64,000 nt of DNA from an uncultured Holophaga sp. (GCF_963677305.1 NZ_OY781925.1:2209501-2273500); one strand, 5' to 3'. Numbered from the stretch's first letter, positions 28,168 to 37,646 are shown. The notes: generated by a model not told the origin, from the sequence alone. A program made the numbers and translations.

Positions 28168-28409
28168 GATTCAATCATTACACACCTGAGTCTCTTAACG
28201 GAGATTGCCAGAGAATGTGATAATCAAAACATATCCGCAACAACGTGTTAATATTGTTTAGACATAAAAACACTAAAAAATTCTAGAATTTATAGGTATA
28301 AAACATTTTTAGATAATAAAAAAACTTATATCACAAAATAATTAATATTGAAGAATCACTAATTTCACATCATGATGATTCCTTTGTTCGTGATTCGAGG
28401 GAGTCATCT
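28168..28409 (+). promoter_or_regulatory. AT-rich leader of the exopolysaccharide gene cluster
   Basis: About 240 bases, mostly A/T, in a GC-rich genome. Contains a perfect 14-base palindrome aaattctagaattt at 28278-28291, a TATAAA box at 28297, many A-tracts, and a gaatca...tgattc inverted repeat near 28353-28381. A GAGGGAG ribosome site lies just before the ATG at 28410. No reading frame of note. Probably the promoter and regulator-binding region of the cluster. Confidence 0.6.
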
Positions 28410-30086
28410 ATGTTGGAAACATCAATCAGCCCTTCCGGGGAGGTGTTCCCCCTGCCGCTTGAGGAAGGGGCAGTCGCCGAGGTCCAGCACCTGGAGCGCC
28501 TCATCGATGAGGCCCGGGGGAGAGGTCAGGAGATCGTGGTCGTGCTAGGGGTGGGCTTCGTGGGGGCAGTCATGGCAGCCATCATCGCCGACACCACGGA
28601 CCGGGAGACTGGCCTGCCCTCCAAGTTCGTCATCGGGGTCGATCTGCCCCGTGCCGAGACCTACTGGAAGGTCGCCATGCTCAATTCGGGCCGCTCACCG
28701 GTGAAAGCTGAGGATCCCGAGGTGGCCCCCATGATCGCCCGCTGCGTCCTGGAGAAGAAGACCCTCATCGCCACTCACCATACAGCGTGCCTGAGTCTGG
28801 CGGATGTGGTGGTGGTCGACATCCAGTGCGACTACACCAAGCACGAACTCAGCAACATGCGGGACGGCGAAGTGGAGATGAAGGCCTTCAACGCCACGAT
28901 CCGCTCCCTGGGCGAGCGGATCCGTCCTGAGTGCCTGGTCCTCATCGAGACCACCGTCGCACCCGGAACCACGGAGTTCGTGGCCCATCCCATCCTGAAG
29001 AAGGCCTTCCATGCCCGCGGCATCCCCTCTCTGCCTCTGCTGGCCCACAGCTTCGAGCGCATCATGCCGGGCAAGGACTACGTCGCCTCCGTGCGGGACT
29101 TCTGGAGGGTGTGCAGTGGTTGCACCGAAGAGGCCAGGGTGCGGGTGGTCAGATTCCTTCAGGAAGTCATCAACACCGAGGACTACCCCCTCACCGTCAT
29201 GGACCGCCCCATCGAATCCGAAACCACCAAGATCATCGAGAACTCCTACCGGGCCACCATCCTGGCCTTCATGAACGAGTGGAGCCTCTTTGCCGAAAGG
29301 AACGGGATCGACCTCATCAAGGTCGTACAGGCCATCAAGACAAGGCCCACTCACAGCAACATCATCTTCCCCGGCCCCGGGGTCGGTGGATACTGCCTCC
29401 CCAAGGATGGAGCCCTCGGCTACTGGTCCTATAAGCACATCCTGGGCTTCGAGGATGGGGACAATGTCTTCAAGCTCACCCCCACCGCCATCGACATCAA
29501 CGACACACGCAGCCTCCATGCCGCTGAGCTCACCCGGGACGCACTCCGGCTGATGGGTCGCTACATCGCGGGCGCCTCCGTCCTGCTGGCTGGGGCCAGC
29601 TACCGACAGGATGTCGGAGACACCCGGTACAGCGGAAGTGAGCTGGTGGTGCGCAAACTGGCTGAAATGGGAGCTGAGATCAAGGTTCATGATCCTTTTG
29701 TCGAACGCTGGTCGGAGTTCGACGAGCAATCCACCAGCTCCCACTCCCTGTCCCGCTTCTTCCAGAACCAGGAGAGCCTGGAGGAGATCGTGGTCCACAA
29801 GGAGCTGAAGGAGGCGGTCCGGGGTATCGAGGCCCTGATCCTTGCCGTGCCCCACGCCCCCTACCTGGCCCTGGACCCGGACGAACTGGTGGCCTGGGCC
29901 GGCCATCCCCTCGCGGTTGTGGACTGCTTCGGAATCCTCAGCGATGAGAAGATCCGACGCTATCTGGAGCTTGGATGTGAGGTGAAGGGCCTCGGCCGAG
30001 GGCACATTGCACGCCTCAAGCATGAGGTGCGCACGGGCGGCGCCCTCTCCGGCTACCACGAACATGCCCTCTCCATGGGCCGCTAG
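28410..30086 (+). CDS. Nucleotide-sugar (UDP-glucose/GDP-mannose family) dehydrogenase
   Basis: 558 residues. Oxidises a UDP-sugar at C6 to a uronic acid using two NAD+. N-terminal NAD-binding VVVLGVGFVGAVMAA near 43-57; CLVLIETTVAPGTTEF; catalytic C329 in GPGVGGYCLPKDG; C-terminal substrate-binding domain with GASYRQDVGDTRYSGS. The N-terminus is ~40 residues longer than usual. GVGGYCLPKD is intermediate between UDP-glucose and UDP-HexNAc dehydrogenase motifs, so the exact substrate is open. As first gene of the cluster it most likely supplies a uronic-acid precursor to the downstream synthase. Confidence 0.85.
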   Translation: MLETSISPSGEVFPLPLEEGAVAEVQHLERLIDEARGRGQEIVVVLGVGFVGAVMAAIIADTTDRETGLPSKFVIGVDLPRAETYWKVAMLNSGRSPVKAEDPEVAPMIARCVLEKKTLIATHHTACLSLADVVVVDIQCDYTKHELSNMRDGEVEMKAFNATIRSLGERIRPECLVLIETTVAPGTTEFVAHPILKKAFHARGIPSLPLLAHSFERIMPGKDYVASVRDFWRVCSGCTEEARVRVVRFLQEVINTEDYPLTVMDRPIESETTKIIENSYRATILAFMNEWSLFAERNGIDLIKVVQAIKTRPTHSNIIFPGPGVGGYCLPKDGALGYWSYKHILGFEDGDNVFKLTPTAIDINDTRSLHAAELTRDALRLMGRYIAGASVLLAGASYRQDVGDTRYSGSELVVRKLAEMGAEIKVHDPFVERWSEFDEQSTSSHSLSRFFQNQESLEEIVVHKELKEAVRGIEALILAVPHAPYLALDPDELVAWAGHPLAVVDCFGILSDEKIRRYLELGCEVKGLGRGHIARLKHEVRTGGALSGYHEHALSMGR

Positions 30087-30104
30087 GGCGAGGACCGGAC
30101 CATC

Positions 30105-31685
30105 ATGAATCCACCCCAGAAGAGAAAGTGGCCCCGCCGGGCCGTGAACCTGAGAGCCCGGGTGTACCACCGGCCTTCTATGCGTTCCGGTGACACCCAG
30201 GCGCGACTGACGGATCTGAGCCACGGCGGGGCGCGCCTCGAGACATGCCGCCCCATGGACCCCGGTGACTGGATCACCCTCAAGATCCCTAGGGCGGGCA
30301 AGTCCTGCGACAGTGCCAGCCGGAACATCAGGGTGAGGGCCAGGGTGCTCCACCAGAGCTACAACAAGCAGGGCGAAGTCGGAGGCTTCACCTACGGCGT
30401 GCAGTTCGTCCGCGATGGCCGGGGGCTGCTCCGCTTCGCTCTCTCCAGGCTCCTTCCCTGGTTCGCGGCCATCACCATTGTCGCCGTCTCCCTCTACATC
30501 GGCTTTCTCAAGATCGACAACATCAAGTACTTCTGGTACCACCCCTTCTTCAATACATACGGGCTTCTGGTTTCGACCTACATCCTGTCCCGCTTCATCC
30601 TCGCAGTCTTCTACCGACCCCCAGAGCCGACCCCCGGCTATGAGCCCACGGTATCCGTGATCGTGGTCTGCAAGAACGAGGAACCCTCCATCTACCGCAC
30701 CATCGCCCGGATCTTCGAGGCTGACTACCCGCTGGGGAAGATGCAGGTCATCTCGGTGGATGACGGGTCCACCGATGCTACCCTCCCGGAGATGGAGCGG
30801 GCCCGGCAGGACCACCCGAGCCTCCAGGTCATCAGCTTCGAGAAGAACCGAGGCAAGCGGCACGGTATGGCGGCCGGGGCGGAGATCGCCACAGGCGAGA
30901 TCCTGATCTATGTAGACTCGGATTCCTTCATCCAGCCGGATGCCATCCGGGAGCTCACCCTCGGCTTTGCCGATCCGGACATCGGCGCTGTCTGCGGACA
31001 TGCCAATGTCGAGAACGCCAGGGCCAATCTCCTGACCAAGATGCAGGAAGTCAGGTATTTCGTGGCCTTCCGGGTGGTCAAGGCCGCCGAGTCGCTCTTT
31101 TCAGCTGTCACCTGCTGCTCGGGCTGTCTGGCAGCCTATCGCCGCAGCTACCTGATGGAATTCATGGACGAGTGGCTCGCCCAGACCTTCCTCGGGCGGG
31201 AGGCCACCTTCGGGGATGACCGCAGCCTGACCAACAGGATGCTCCGGAACTGGAAGGTGATCTACAACTCACGAGCCATCTGTACCACCCTGGTCCCCGA
31301 GAGCTGGAAGGTCTTCTTCAGGCAGCAGCTCCGCTGGAAGAAGTCCTGGATCCGCGAGAGCCTCCTGGCCACCACCTTCATGTGGAAGAGGAATCCTCTG
31401 GTGGCCTTCTTCTTTTACTTCGGGGTGATCTTCCCCCTGATCTCCCCCATTGTGGTCGCCAAGGCCATGATCCTGCCGGTGCTCTTCGGGGAGTGGTTCT
31501 CCTTCCAGTACATCCTCGGGACAACCCTCATGGCTGCCCTGTTCGGGCTGGTCTACTTCGCCCGTTACCGGACCCGCATCTGGGTCTATGGCATCTATTT
31601 CAGCTTCTTTTATATGTTCGTACTGGTCTGGCAGACCTACTTCGCCCTCATCACCGTACGAAAGAACCACTGGGGCACGAGGTAG
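30105..31685 (+). CDS. PilZ-fused processive glycosyltransferase (hyaluronan-synthase/NodC-like)
   Basis: 526 residues, inner membrane. Residues 1-102 form a PilZ domain with the c-di-GMP ligands RKWPR (7-11) and DLSHGG (37-42). Two helices follow (about 115-133 and 147-164), then a GT2 catalytic domain: VSVIVVCKNEE, VDDGSTD (about 219), VDSDS (about 270), GDDRSLTNRML (about 370) and QQLRWKKSW (about 407), the set used by processive synthases. GDDRxLTN is closest to hyaluronan synthase and NodC. Several C-terminal helices form the export channel. It would polymerise and extrude a beta-linked glycan when c-di-GMP is bound. In BcsA the PilZ domain is C-terminal, so this order is unusual. Confidence 0.85.
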   Translation: MNPPQKRKWPRRAVNLRARVYHRPSMRSGDTQARLTDLSHGGARLETCRPMDPGDWITLKIPRAGKSCDSASRNIRVRARVLHQSYNKQGEVGGFTYGVQFVRDGRGLLRFALSRLLPWFAAITIVAVSLYIGFLKIDNIKYFWYHPFFNTYGLLVSTYILSRFILAVFYRPPEPTPGYEPTVSVIVVCKNEEPSIYRTIARIFEADYPLGKMQVISVDDGSTDATLPEMERARQDHPSLQVISFEKNRGKRHGMAAGAEIATGEILIYVDSDSFIQPDAIRELTLGFADPDIGAVCGHANVENARANLLTKMQEVRYFVAFRVVKAAESLFSAVTCCSGCLAAYRRSYLMEFMDEWLAQTFLGREATFGDDRSLTNRMLRNWKVIYNSRAICTTLVPESWKVFFRQQLRWKKSWIRESLLATTFMWKRNPLVAFFFYFGVIFPLISPIVVAKAMILPVLFGEWFSFQYILGTTLMAALFGLVYFARYRTRIWVYGIYFSFFYMFVLVWQTYFALITVRKNHWGTR

Positions 31686-31687
31686 GC

Positions 31688-33490
31688 ATGGCAAAGACAA
31701 GCCCGAACAAAAGCCGCTCCTTCCGGGCGGATCGTTGGTCCTGGTTCATCTTCCTGACCCTGCTCTTTGTCGGAGGTCCAGCGACCTACGCATGGTTCCA
31801 CCGCAGGGTCCGAAGGGAGACCTCCGTCACCCACCCGATCCAGACCCCCTTCCGCCTGGCCATCCTGGAATACGGACGCTTGGCGCCCCCGGGGAAGCAA
31901 CCTGCCATCTCCGGCGCGCAGCTGGAGCAGCAACTGAGACTCCTGCGGTCGAGAGGATTCACCCCAGTGAGCGCTTCCCAGGTGGCGGAGGCCTATGCGC
32001 ACGGGGGCTTCCTTCCACCCCGGTCGATCCTCCTCACCTTCGATGGTGGCTATCTCAGCAGCTACGAAGAGGCCCATCCGGTCCTCGCCCGCCTGCAATG
32101 GCCAGCCCTCATGATGCTGGATACCGGGAGACAGGAGCACCGGGACCCCAACTTCCTCTATTGGGACCGCCTCCAGCTCATGCTGGACAGCGGCATCTGG
32201 GAGCTGGGGACCCATGGTCACCGCCCTCTGGCCAAGAACGGCAGCCCCCTTGCCCCCCTTGCCACAGGAGAGGCTGCCTTTTCCGTGAGTCGGGAGATCA
32301 TCGAGTCCCAGCTCCGGAAGGCTTCGGTCTTCGCCTTTGCCCACTTGGCTTCCCTGGCCCCAGATTTGCAGGCCCTCGCCTCCCCGGCATCCCCGGGAAG
32401 GCCAACCCTTGCCTTCCGGACGGACCTGTTCGGGGTCAACGGCCCCGATGATCCGCCGCTCCACCTCAACCGCCTGGAGGTCGAGCCCAATTGGAGCGCC
32501 GGAACACTGCTCGAGCGGGTGGAGCAGGCCATGGCCGCCCCTGCCCCGGCCCACACGAGCACCCGTGCGGCCTGGGATCATTGGATCCCTGACGCCAAGG
32601 CGGGCCGCGCTCTGCCTGCCCAGGTGCCCGCCGGACTCCTGCTGGAGGGGCGTCAACGCAGCGATGTGTGGCTGGCTGGCAGCCGTTGGGCCTCGGGGTG
32701 GGTCATGCAGACCAGGTTCCGCCTGGAGTCCGGTGAGTTCTGGGTTGCGCAGGAGGAGTCCTACGGGGGGCGCCACTGGCGCTTCGGTGGAAAGGCGGGC
32801 GTCCTCTATCTGCAGGACCGGACACCGGGCATGCCCCCGACCACCCTCGCCCGTTTCCCGTATCCCCAGCTGACGCATGGCTGGCACGAGCTCCGGATCA
32901 CCCGCCGAGGTCCCGGCCTATGGATCGAGATGGATGCCGTGCCAGTGGCTCCGAGTCCCTGCCTGCTGCCGGAGCGCTACAACGGTCATGTCGGCATCAT
33001 CTCCGCACCTGAGGGCGGTTCTCCGGCACACCTGGAGATCGCCTCAGTCCAGTGGACCGACCTGCCCTACCGGGTCGCACCCATCTCCCCCGATCCAGGA
33101 CCCGGCGCCATCCAGATCCTGTCGGAGCAGGCCTCCTGCACCGCCGCCCTGAGCCCGGTGTGGATCACCCGCAGCGCAGGGCACCTGGAGGAGGCCCCCC
33201 TCAACCAGGACCTTTTCAGGATGCTCCAGCGGCGCTTGGCGCTGGACATCCTTCCGCAGATCAGACTCATGGACGTGGACCATCCAGAGGATGCCGCCTG
33301 GCTGGCCACCCTTGCCCAGCGCGCTGCCAAGGCCGGATGGAGCGGCGTGTGCCTGAACCTCAGCGCCCTCCAGGTCCGGGAGCGGGGCCGGTGGGAGCAG
33401 GCCGCCCGCAAGATCGAACAGAACACGAAATCCCAGGGAATCCGCATCATCACGCAGGTTTCGAATATGAATGAAGGAGTCCTGCGATGA
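31688..33490 (+). CDS. Membrane-anchored degenerate polysaccharide deacetylase-like protein
   Basis: 600 residues. One N-terminal helix (about 18-37), rest periplasmic. Residues ~55-250 resemble a NodB/PgaB deacetylase (ILLTFDGGYLSSYEEAHPVL, ELGTHGHRPLA), but metal-site residues look lost: the second Asp of TFDD is Gly (D119-G120), and the position five after H176 is Leu instead of His. Residues ~320-470 look like a jellyroll/LamG-type carbohydrate-binding unit (GWVMQTRFRLESGEFWVAQ; NGHVGIISAPEGG). The last ~120 residues have TIM-barrel-like phrasing (AGWSGVCLNLSAL). Probably binds rather than cuts glycan. ATG at 31688 lies two bases after the synthase stop; its own stop overlaps the next ATG (ATGA). 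Confidence 0.6.
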   Translation: MAKTSPNKSRSFRADRWSWFIFLTLLFVGGPATYAWFHRRVRRETSVTHPIQTPFRLAILEYGRLAPPGKQPAISGAQLEQQLRLLRSRGFTPVSASQVAEAYAHGGFLPPRSILLTFDGGYLSSYEEAHPVLARLQWPALMMLDTGRQEHRDPNFLYWDRLQLMLDSGIWELGTHGHRPLAKNGSPLAPLATGEAAFSVSREIIESQLRKASVFAFAHLASLAPDLQALASPASPGRPTLAFRTDLFGVNGPDDPPLHLNRLEVEPNWSAGTLLERVEQAMAAPAPAHTSTRAAWDHWIPDAKAGRALPAQVPAGLLLEGRQRSDVWLAGSRWASGWVMQTRFRLESGEFWVAQEESYGGRHWRFGGKAGVLYLQDRTPGMPPTTLARFPYPQLTHGWHELRITRRGPGLWIEMDAVPVAPSPCLLPERYNGHVGIISAPEGGSPAHLEIASVQWTDLPYRVAPISPDPGPGAIQILSEQASCTAALSPVWITRSAGHLEEAPLNQDLFRMLQRRLALDILPQIRLMDVDHPEDAAWLATLAQRAAKAGWSGVCLNLSALQVRERGRWEQAARKIEQNTKSQGIRIITQVSNMNEGVLR

Positions 33491-36400
33491 TCCGCAGTCG
33501 TCACGCACGCCACTGTCTGGCTCTGCCCTTCCTGGCGACAGCAGGTCTGCTGGCCGCCCCCCAGGGCCAGAACCTGCTGGATCAGGCCCAGCGGCTATAC
33601 CACGGAGGGCACTTCGCACAGGCGATCGCCGTCTACCGGACTTTCCTTATGGAGAATCCCGCCCATGTCGGGGCTTGGCGGGACTTGGGCTATTGCCAGC
33701 AGCGAACCGGGAACCTTGAGGAGGCCTTCCGGGTCTGGGGAAACTTGCTGGCCCTCGACCCCCATGACTCCCTGACTCTCAACGCCCTTGGGGAAGCCCA
33801 TCTCGCCCGTGGTGACTATCGCAGGGCCCTCGACTTCCTGGAGAGGAGCCTCAAGGTCAAGGGGGACCAGCCCAGGATCAGGATCCGGATCGGCGAAGCC
33901 TACCAAGGGCTGGCCTCCTGGGAGAAGGCCGCCAGGACCTATGACTCGCTCCTGCGAAAGGAGCCAGATCGGACGGATCTCCTCCTCAGAAGGGCCGGGC
34001 TGGAAGAGGAGCAGGGTCACCTGGAGGCGGCCATCCGGCGCCTTGAAGAGGCTGCCCACCGCCTTCCCGGCAGCCGCGCAGCCTTGAGCCCAACCCTTAC
34101 CCGGCTCTACGCCACCCTAGGTGATCAGGCCTGCCAAGCGCAGGACTACGCCAAAGCCCAGAAGGCCCTTGAGTCGGGTCTGACCTGGGCCCCGGAGAAC
34201 CTCCATCTGCAGTCGAGCCTGGGCTGGACCCTCCGGGGCAAGGGGGAACTCCGGGGGGCCATCGTCGCATGGAAGAGGGCCCTGGCCGCCTCCGGGAGGC
34301 CTTCAACCAGCCTCCTGAGAGCCATCGGAGAGGCCCAACTGGAGCTGAACGAGCTGGCCGAGGCCCACGAGACCCTGCTGGAGGCACACCGTCTGCTGCC
34401 GGATGAGCCCTCCCCCTGCCTCCTGCTCCTGGAGCTCGGTCTGAGGCAGGATGACCAGGCCCAGCAGAATGGGGCCCTCAAGGCGCTCATGGGGATTCCC
34501 CAGTTGCCGGGGGAGTGGGCGGATCGGGCCGCCCAGCGCTTTGTGGACAAGGGGCTCGCCCGCAGGGGACTGGAGGCCTTCTCGGCCCTGCCGCTCTCCA
34601 CGCCCCACCGGGCGAGGGGCATGGCCCGCCTCCATGCAGCCCTCTCTTCGACCGCCAGTCGTGATGGCCACTTGGATGAGGCCGTCCGCCTGGGACGCCT
34701 GGCCCTGGAGGAGGATCCCGGCAATCGGCAGGCTCTGAGGGACCTGGGGTGGGCCCTCGCCCGGAAGGGCGACTGGAAGGCCTGCACGGAGATCTGGTCA
34801 GCCTACGCCAGTATCCATCCCAACGATGCCCTGGCCTTCGACTTGCTGTCCCAGGCCCACCTTTTCCGGCAGGACTACGTCGCTGCCATCGCCGCTGCCC
34901 GGCAGGCCCTGGTGATCTCCCCCGGCCTGAAGAGCGCTCGCCTCCGGCTCCTCAGCGCCTACGCCAGGGACAACCAGGTGGACAAGGCCAGCCGTCTGGG
35001 GCGTGAACTGGCAGCCGAGTTCCCTGAGGACCTCCAGGTCCGCTACCGACTGGCTGAGACCCTGACCCGCATCCGGGACCACGCCGAAGCCAGGGAGCAG
35101 TGGGCGAAGGCGCGGGCGCTGGATCCCTCCAACCTTCGGCCCGTCATGCAGTGGATCCATGAGAGCTACGCCCTGGAGGACTATGGAGCAGCCCTCGAAG
35201 AGGCCCACCGCCTCGCTGGAACCCAAGCCAGCCCTGAGCCGGCCCTGCTCTTCCTGGCCCAGGATGCGGAACTGACAGGCCACTACCAGAAGGCCGCCGC
35301 CTGGTACCAGCGGCTTGCCGAAAGGACCCCTACGCAGGATAGGTACTGGTTGCAACAGATCCGCATGCTTCGTCTATCCAACTCCCCCCAGGCTGCTTTG
35401 GACACCGTCCAGAAAGGTCTCTCCTTTCAGCCCAAGAGCGCCGCCCTGCGGATGGCCCAGGCCGAAGGGCTCCTCGCCATGGGCCATGCGGAGGCCGCCC
35501 TGCCGAGGTTCCAGGAGCTGGCGAGGGAGAATCCTGGCAATGCCTCCGCCTTCCATGGATTGATCAACAGTCTCCTCGGGACACACAGCTATGCCTCGGC
35601 ACTGGAACAGCTCGACCAGCCCGGGTACCGCAAGAGCTTCTTCAGCGAGTTCGACCGGGACCTCCTCAGGGCTGAGGCCTGCAGCGGCATGGGCCGCACG
35701 GAGGAGGCCCGGGGGTTGCTCGCCCGGGTGGCTGAGCCCGGGGACGGGCGGGTCTACCTGCCCATCATCCTCTACCATGGCATCGAGGAACAGGAACGCA
35801 GCGCCTCCATCAGCACCGGGAGATTCGAAAGCCAGATGGCCGCCCTGGCCCAAGGGGGCTATACAGCCATCTCCCTGGAGGAGATGACAGAGATGACGGC
35901 CGGCAGGAAGCCCTGGCCCAAACGGCCAATCATCATCACCTTCGATGATGCCCGGAGCGATTCCTTCCTGAAGGCCGACCCCATTCTGGCCAAGTACGGA
36001 CTGAAGGCCAGCATGTTCGTCCCCACAGCCGACTCGGCGGCGACCCAGGATCTCTTCCATGCCAGCTGGCAGACCCTCCGCCGGATGCAGGGGTCAGGAC
36101 GATGGGAGCTGGAGGGGCATGGCCACGAGGCCCACGACCCCATCCCAGTGGATGCCGAGGGACACACCGGAAAGTTCCTCGTGGACCGGGCCTGGATCCA
36201 GGACCTGGAGCGTCCGGAGACCCCCCAGGAGTTCATGGCCCGCTTGGAAGAGGACTACGCCCGCTGCCAGAACACCCTGATCCGGCTTGTCCCCGGCAGC
36301 CACCCTGTGGCCTATGCCTTCCCCTACAGTGAAGCCGGGCAGATCAGCGTTGCAGACAACCACCAGGCCACTGCGACCAACGAGCAGGTCTGGCCGCGGC

Positions 36401-37635
36401 ACTTCCGCTTCGGCATGCTCCAGAACAGCAATGGCTACAACGCCATCCTCCCTGGGGAGGGTGAGCCTCGCATTCTCTGGCGCTATGAGCCGGCACGGAC
36501 CTGGGACGGACAAGAACTCCTGTCCCAATTGTCGAGGGAGCACCCTTCAAATCAGGCCAGGCTGCAGATGAGCAGCCTCAGTCTCTGGCAGGGCCGACTG
36601 GAGAACAGCCGTCGCGAACTCCTGGTTCTGGGGGAGGAGATCCCAGCGCTGCGACCCGATATCGAACGGAGGCTCGCAGAGGTGTCCTGGGTCGAGGACA
36701 GGCCGCGCGAGGCCGCCATGCACCTCGCAGCCTGCCACGATCTCCTCCCGGCGCAGCCCCCTGCCCAGGACGCCGCCCTCAGGCACCGCTTGGCCTGGGA
36801 AAACCAGCCCCGGATCCAAGTGGGAGGAGAACACCTTGAGACCTCAGAGCACCGTCTGCACGACCGGACCTTCCTGAGAGGCACCCTGCCCCTGGCAGCT
36901 CCCGTGGATCTGGAGATCCAGACGGGCACCTTCCGCTTTGAGGAGCGGGGGCTGGGCACGCTGCGGGGGCGGGAGCTTGAAGGACGGGCCTCCTGGGCAC
37001 CCACCCGCCACTTCTCCACCACTGTCTGGGGTGGACTCCGGGACTTCGACAGCATCGCCAACCGCAGGCGTGCTGGAGTCGATCTCCGGTACAGCCGTGA
37101 TGCCCACGACCTCCACCTGGGGGCTTCCAGGGATGACCTGGATTCAGTGGCTGCTCTGCTGGCCTGGAACCGGGCCTGGAACAAGGAGGCCAGATACACC
37201 CTGAAGGTGGCCAGATGGACTTTCCAGAGCAGTGCCACCCTTGCCTCCATCTCAGATGGCAACCGCATGGACCGCGAGCGATTGGCGGCGCTCTATACCC
37301 CCCGTGCCACTCCCAGCTGGCAGATCGGCTTTGAAGGGCAGCGGGCGGACAGCCGCTTCCACACCTCACGCTATTACACCCCCATGGCATACAGCGCGGT
37401 GCGCCTGCTCACCGCCTACCAGCAGACCCGCCAGGATGGTTCTGCCTTCCGTCTCCAACTGGCTGGCGGCCGGTCTGACGACGCGATCAATGGGGGGCGC
37501 TGGAGCGGGAACATCAATCTGGAGTGGGTGAACGAATGGACCCCGCGCCTCCGGTCGATCCTCAGTGCCAGTGGGGGATCCAGCACCGGTTTCTCCTATA
37601 CCCAGGTCGGTGCCTCGGCCGTTTACAGATTCTAG
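33487..37635 (+). CDS. TPR + polysaccharide deacetylase + outer-membrane barrel protein (PgaA/PgaB-like fusion)
   Basis: 1382 residues. Signal peptide (about 1-24), then ~700 residues of TPR repeats (for example HVGAWRDLGYCQQRTGNLEE), then a NodB deacetylase domain at about 756-1010: YHGIEE, metal-binding ITFDDAR (D820, D821), GHGHEAH (H878 and H883, the 5-residue spacing of E. coli PgaB) and AYAFPYSE. After a second short helical stretch, residues ~1107-1382 are amphipathic beta-strands ending in YRF, the C-terminal aromatic signature of outer-membrane barrels. PgaA is TPR + barrel and PgaB is a separate deacetylase; here the deacetylase is inserted between scaffold and pore. It should deacetylate amino sugars of the polymer during export. 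Confidence 0.8.
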   Translation: MIRSRHARHCLALPFLATAGLLAAPQGQNLLDQAQRLYHGGHFAQAIAVYRTFLMENPAHVGAWRDLGYCQQRTGNLEEAFRVWGNLLALDPHDSLTLNALGEAHLARGDYRRALDFLERSLKVKGDQPRIRIRIGEAYQGLASWEKAARTYDSLLRKEPDRTDLLLRRAGLEEEQGHLEAAIRRLEEAAHRLPGSRAALSPTLTRLYATLGDQACQAQDYAKAQKALESGLTWAPENLHLQSSLGWTLRGKGELRGAIVAWKRALAASGRPSTSLLRAIGEAQLELNELAEAHETLLEAHRLLPDEPSPCLLLLELGLRQDDQAQQNGALKALMGIPQLPGEWADRAAQRFVDKGLARRGLEAFSALPLSTPHRARGMARLHAALSSTASRDGHLDEAVRLGRLALEEDPGNRQALRDLGWALARKGDWKACTEIWSAYASIHPNDALAFDLLSQAHLFRQDYVAAIAAARQALVISPGLKSARLRLLSAYARDNQVDKASRLGRELAAEFPEDLQVRYRLAETLTRIRDHAEAREQWAKARALDPSNLRPVMQWIHESYALEDYGAALEEAHRLAGTQASPEPALLFLAQDAELTGHYQKAAAWYQRLAERTPTQDRYWLQQIRMLRLSNSPQAALDTVQKGLSFQPKSAALRMAQAEGLLAMGHAEAALPRFQELARENPGNASAFHGLINSLLGTHSYASALEQLDQPGYRKSFFSEFDRDLLRAEACSGMGRTEEARGLLARVAEPGDGRVYLPIILYHGIEEQERSASISTGRFESQMAALAQGGYTAISLEEMTEMTAGRKPWPKRPIIITFDDARSDSFLKADPILAKYGLKASMFVPTADSAATQDLFHASWQTLRRMQGSGRWELEGHGHEAHDPIPVDAEGHTGKFLVDRAWIQDLERPETPQEFMARLEEDYARCQNTLIRLVPGSHPVAYAFPYSEAGQISVADNHQATATNEQVWPRHFRFGMLQNSNGYNAILPGEGEPRILWRYEPARTWDGQELLSQLSREHPSNQARLQMSSLSLWQGRLENSRRELLVLGEEIPALRPDIERRLAEVSWVEDRPREAAMHLAACHDLLPAQPPAQDAALRHRLAWENQPRIQVGGEHLETSEHRLHDRTFLRGTLPLAAPVDLEIQTGTFRFEERGLGTLRGRELEGRASWAPTRHFSTTVWGGLRDFDSIANRRRAGVDLRYSRDAHDLHLGASRDDLDSVAALLAWNRAWNKEARYTLKVARWTFQSSATLASISDGNRMDRERLAALYTPRATPSWQIGFEGQRADSRFHTSRYYTPMAYSAVRLLTAYQQTRQDGSAFRLQLAGGRSDDAINGGRWSGNINLEWVNEWTPRLRSILSASGGSSTGFSYTQVGASAVYRF

Positions 37636-37646
37636 GAAGGGGCCAA

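Noticed and set aside
28695..31001. 768-codon open frame on the minus strand across the dehydrogenase and synthase genes
   Set aside because: It is antisense to two genes with clear catalytic motifs, low in complexity (His/Gly/Val-rich) and has no domain; it results from high GC.
33487..37635. Reading the TPR-barrel protein as a cellulose exporter (BcsC)
   Set aside because: BcsC has no deacetylase domain, and no bcsB, bcsZ or cellulose-type synthase lies nearby; the PgaB-like metal motif argues for an amino-sugar polymer.
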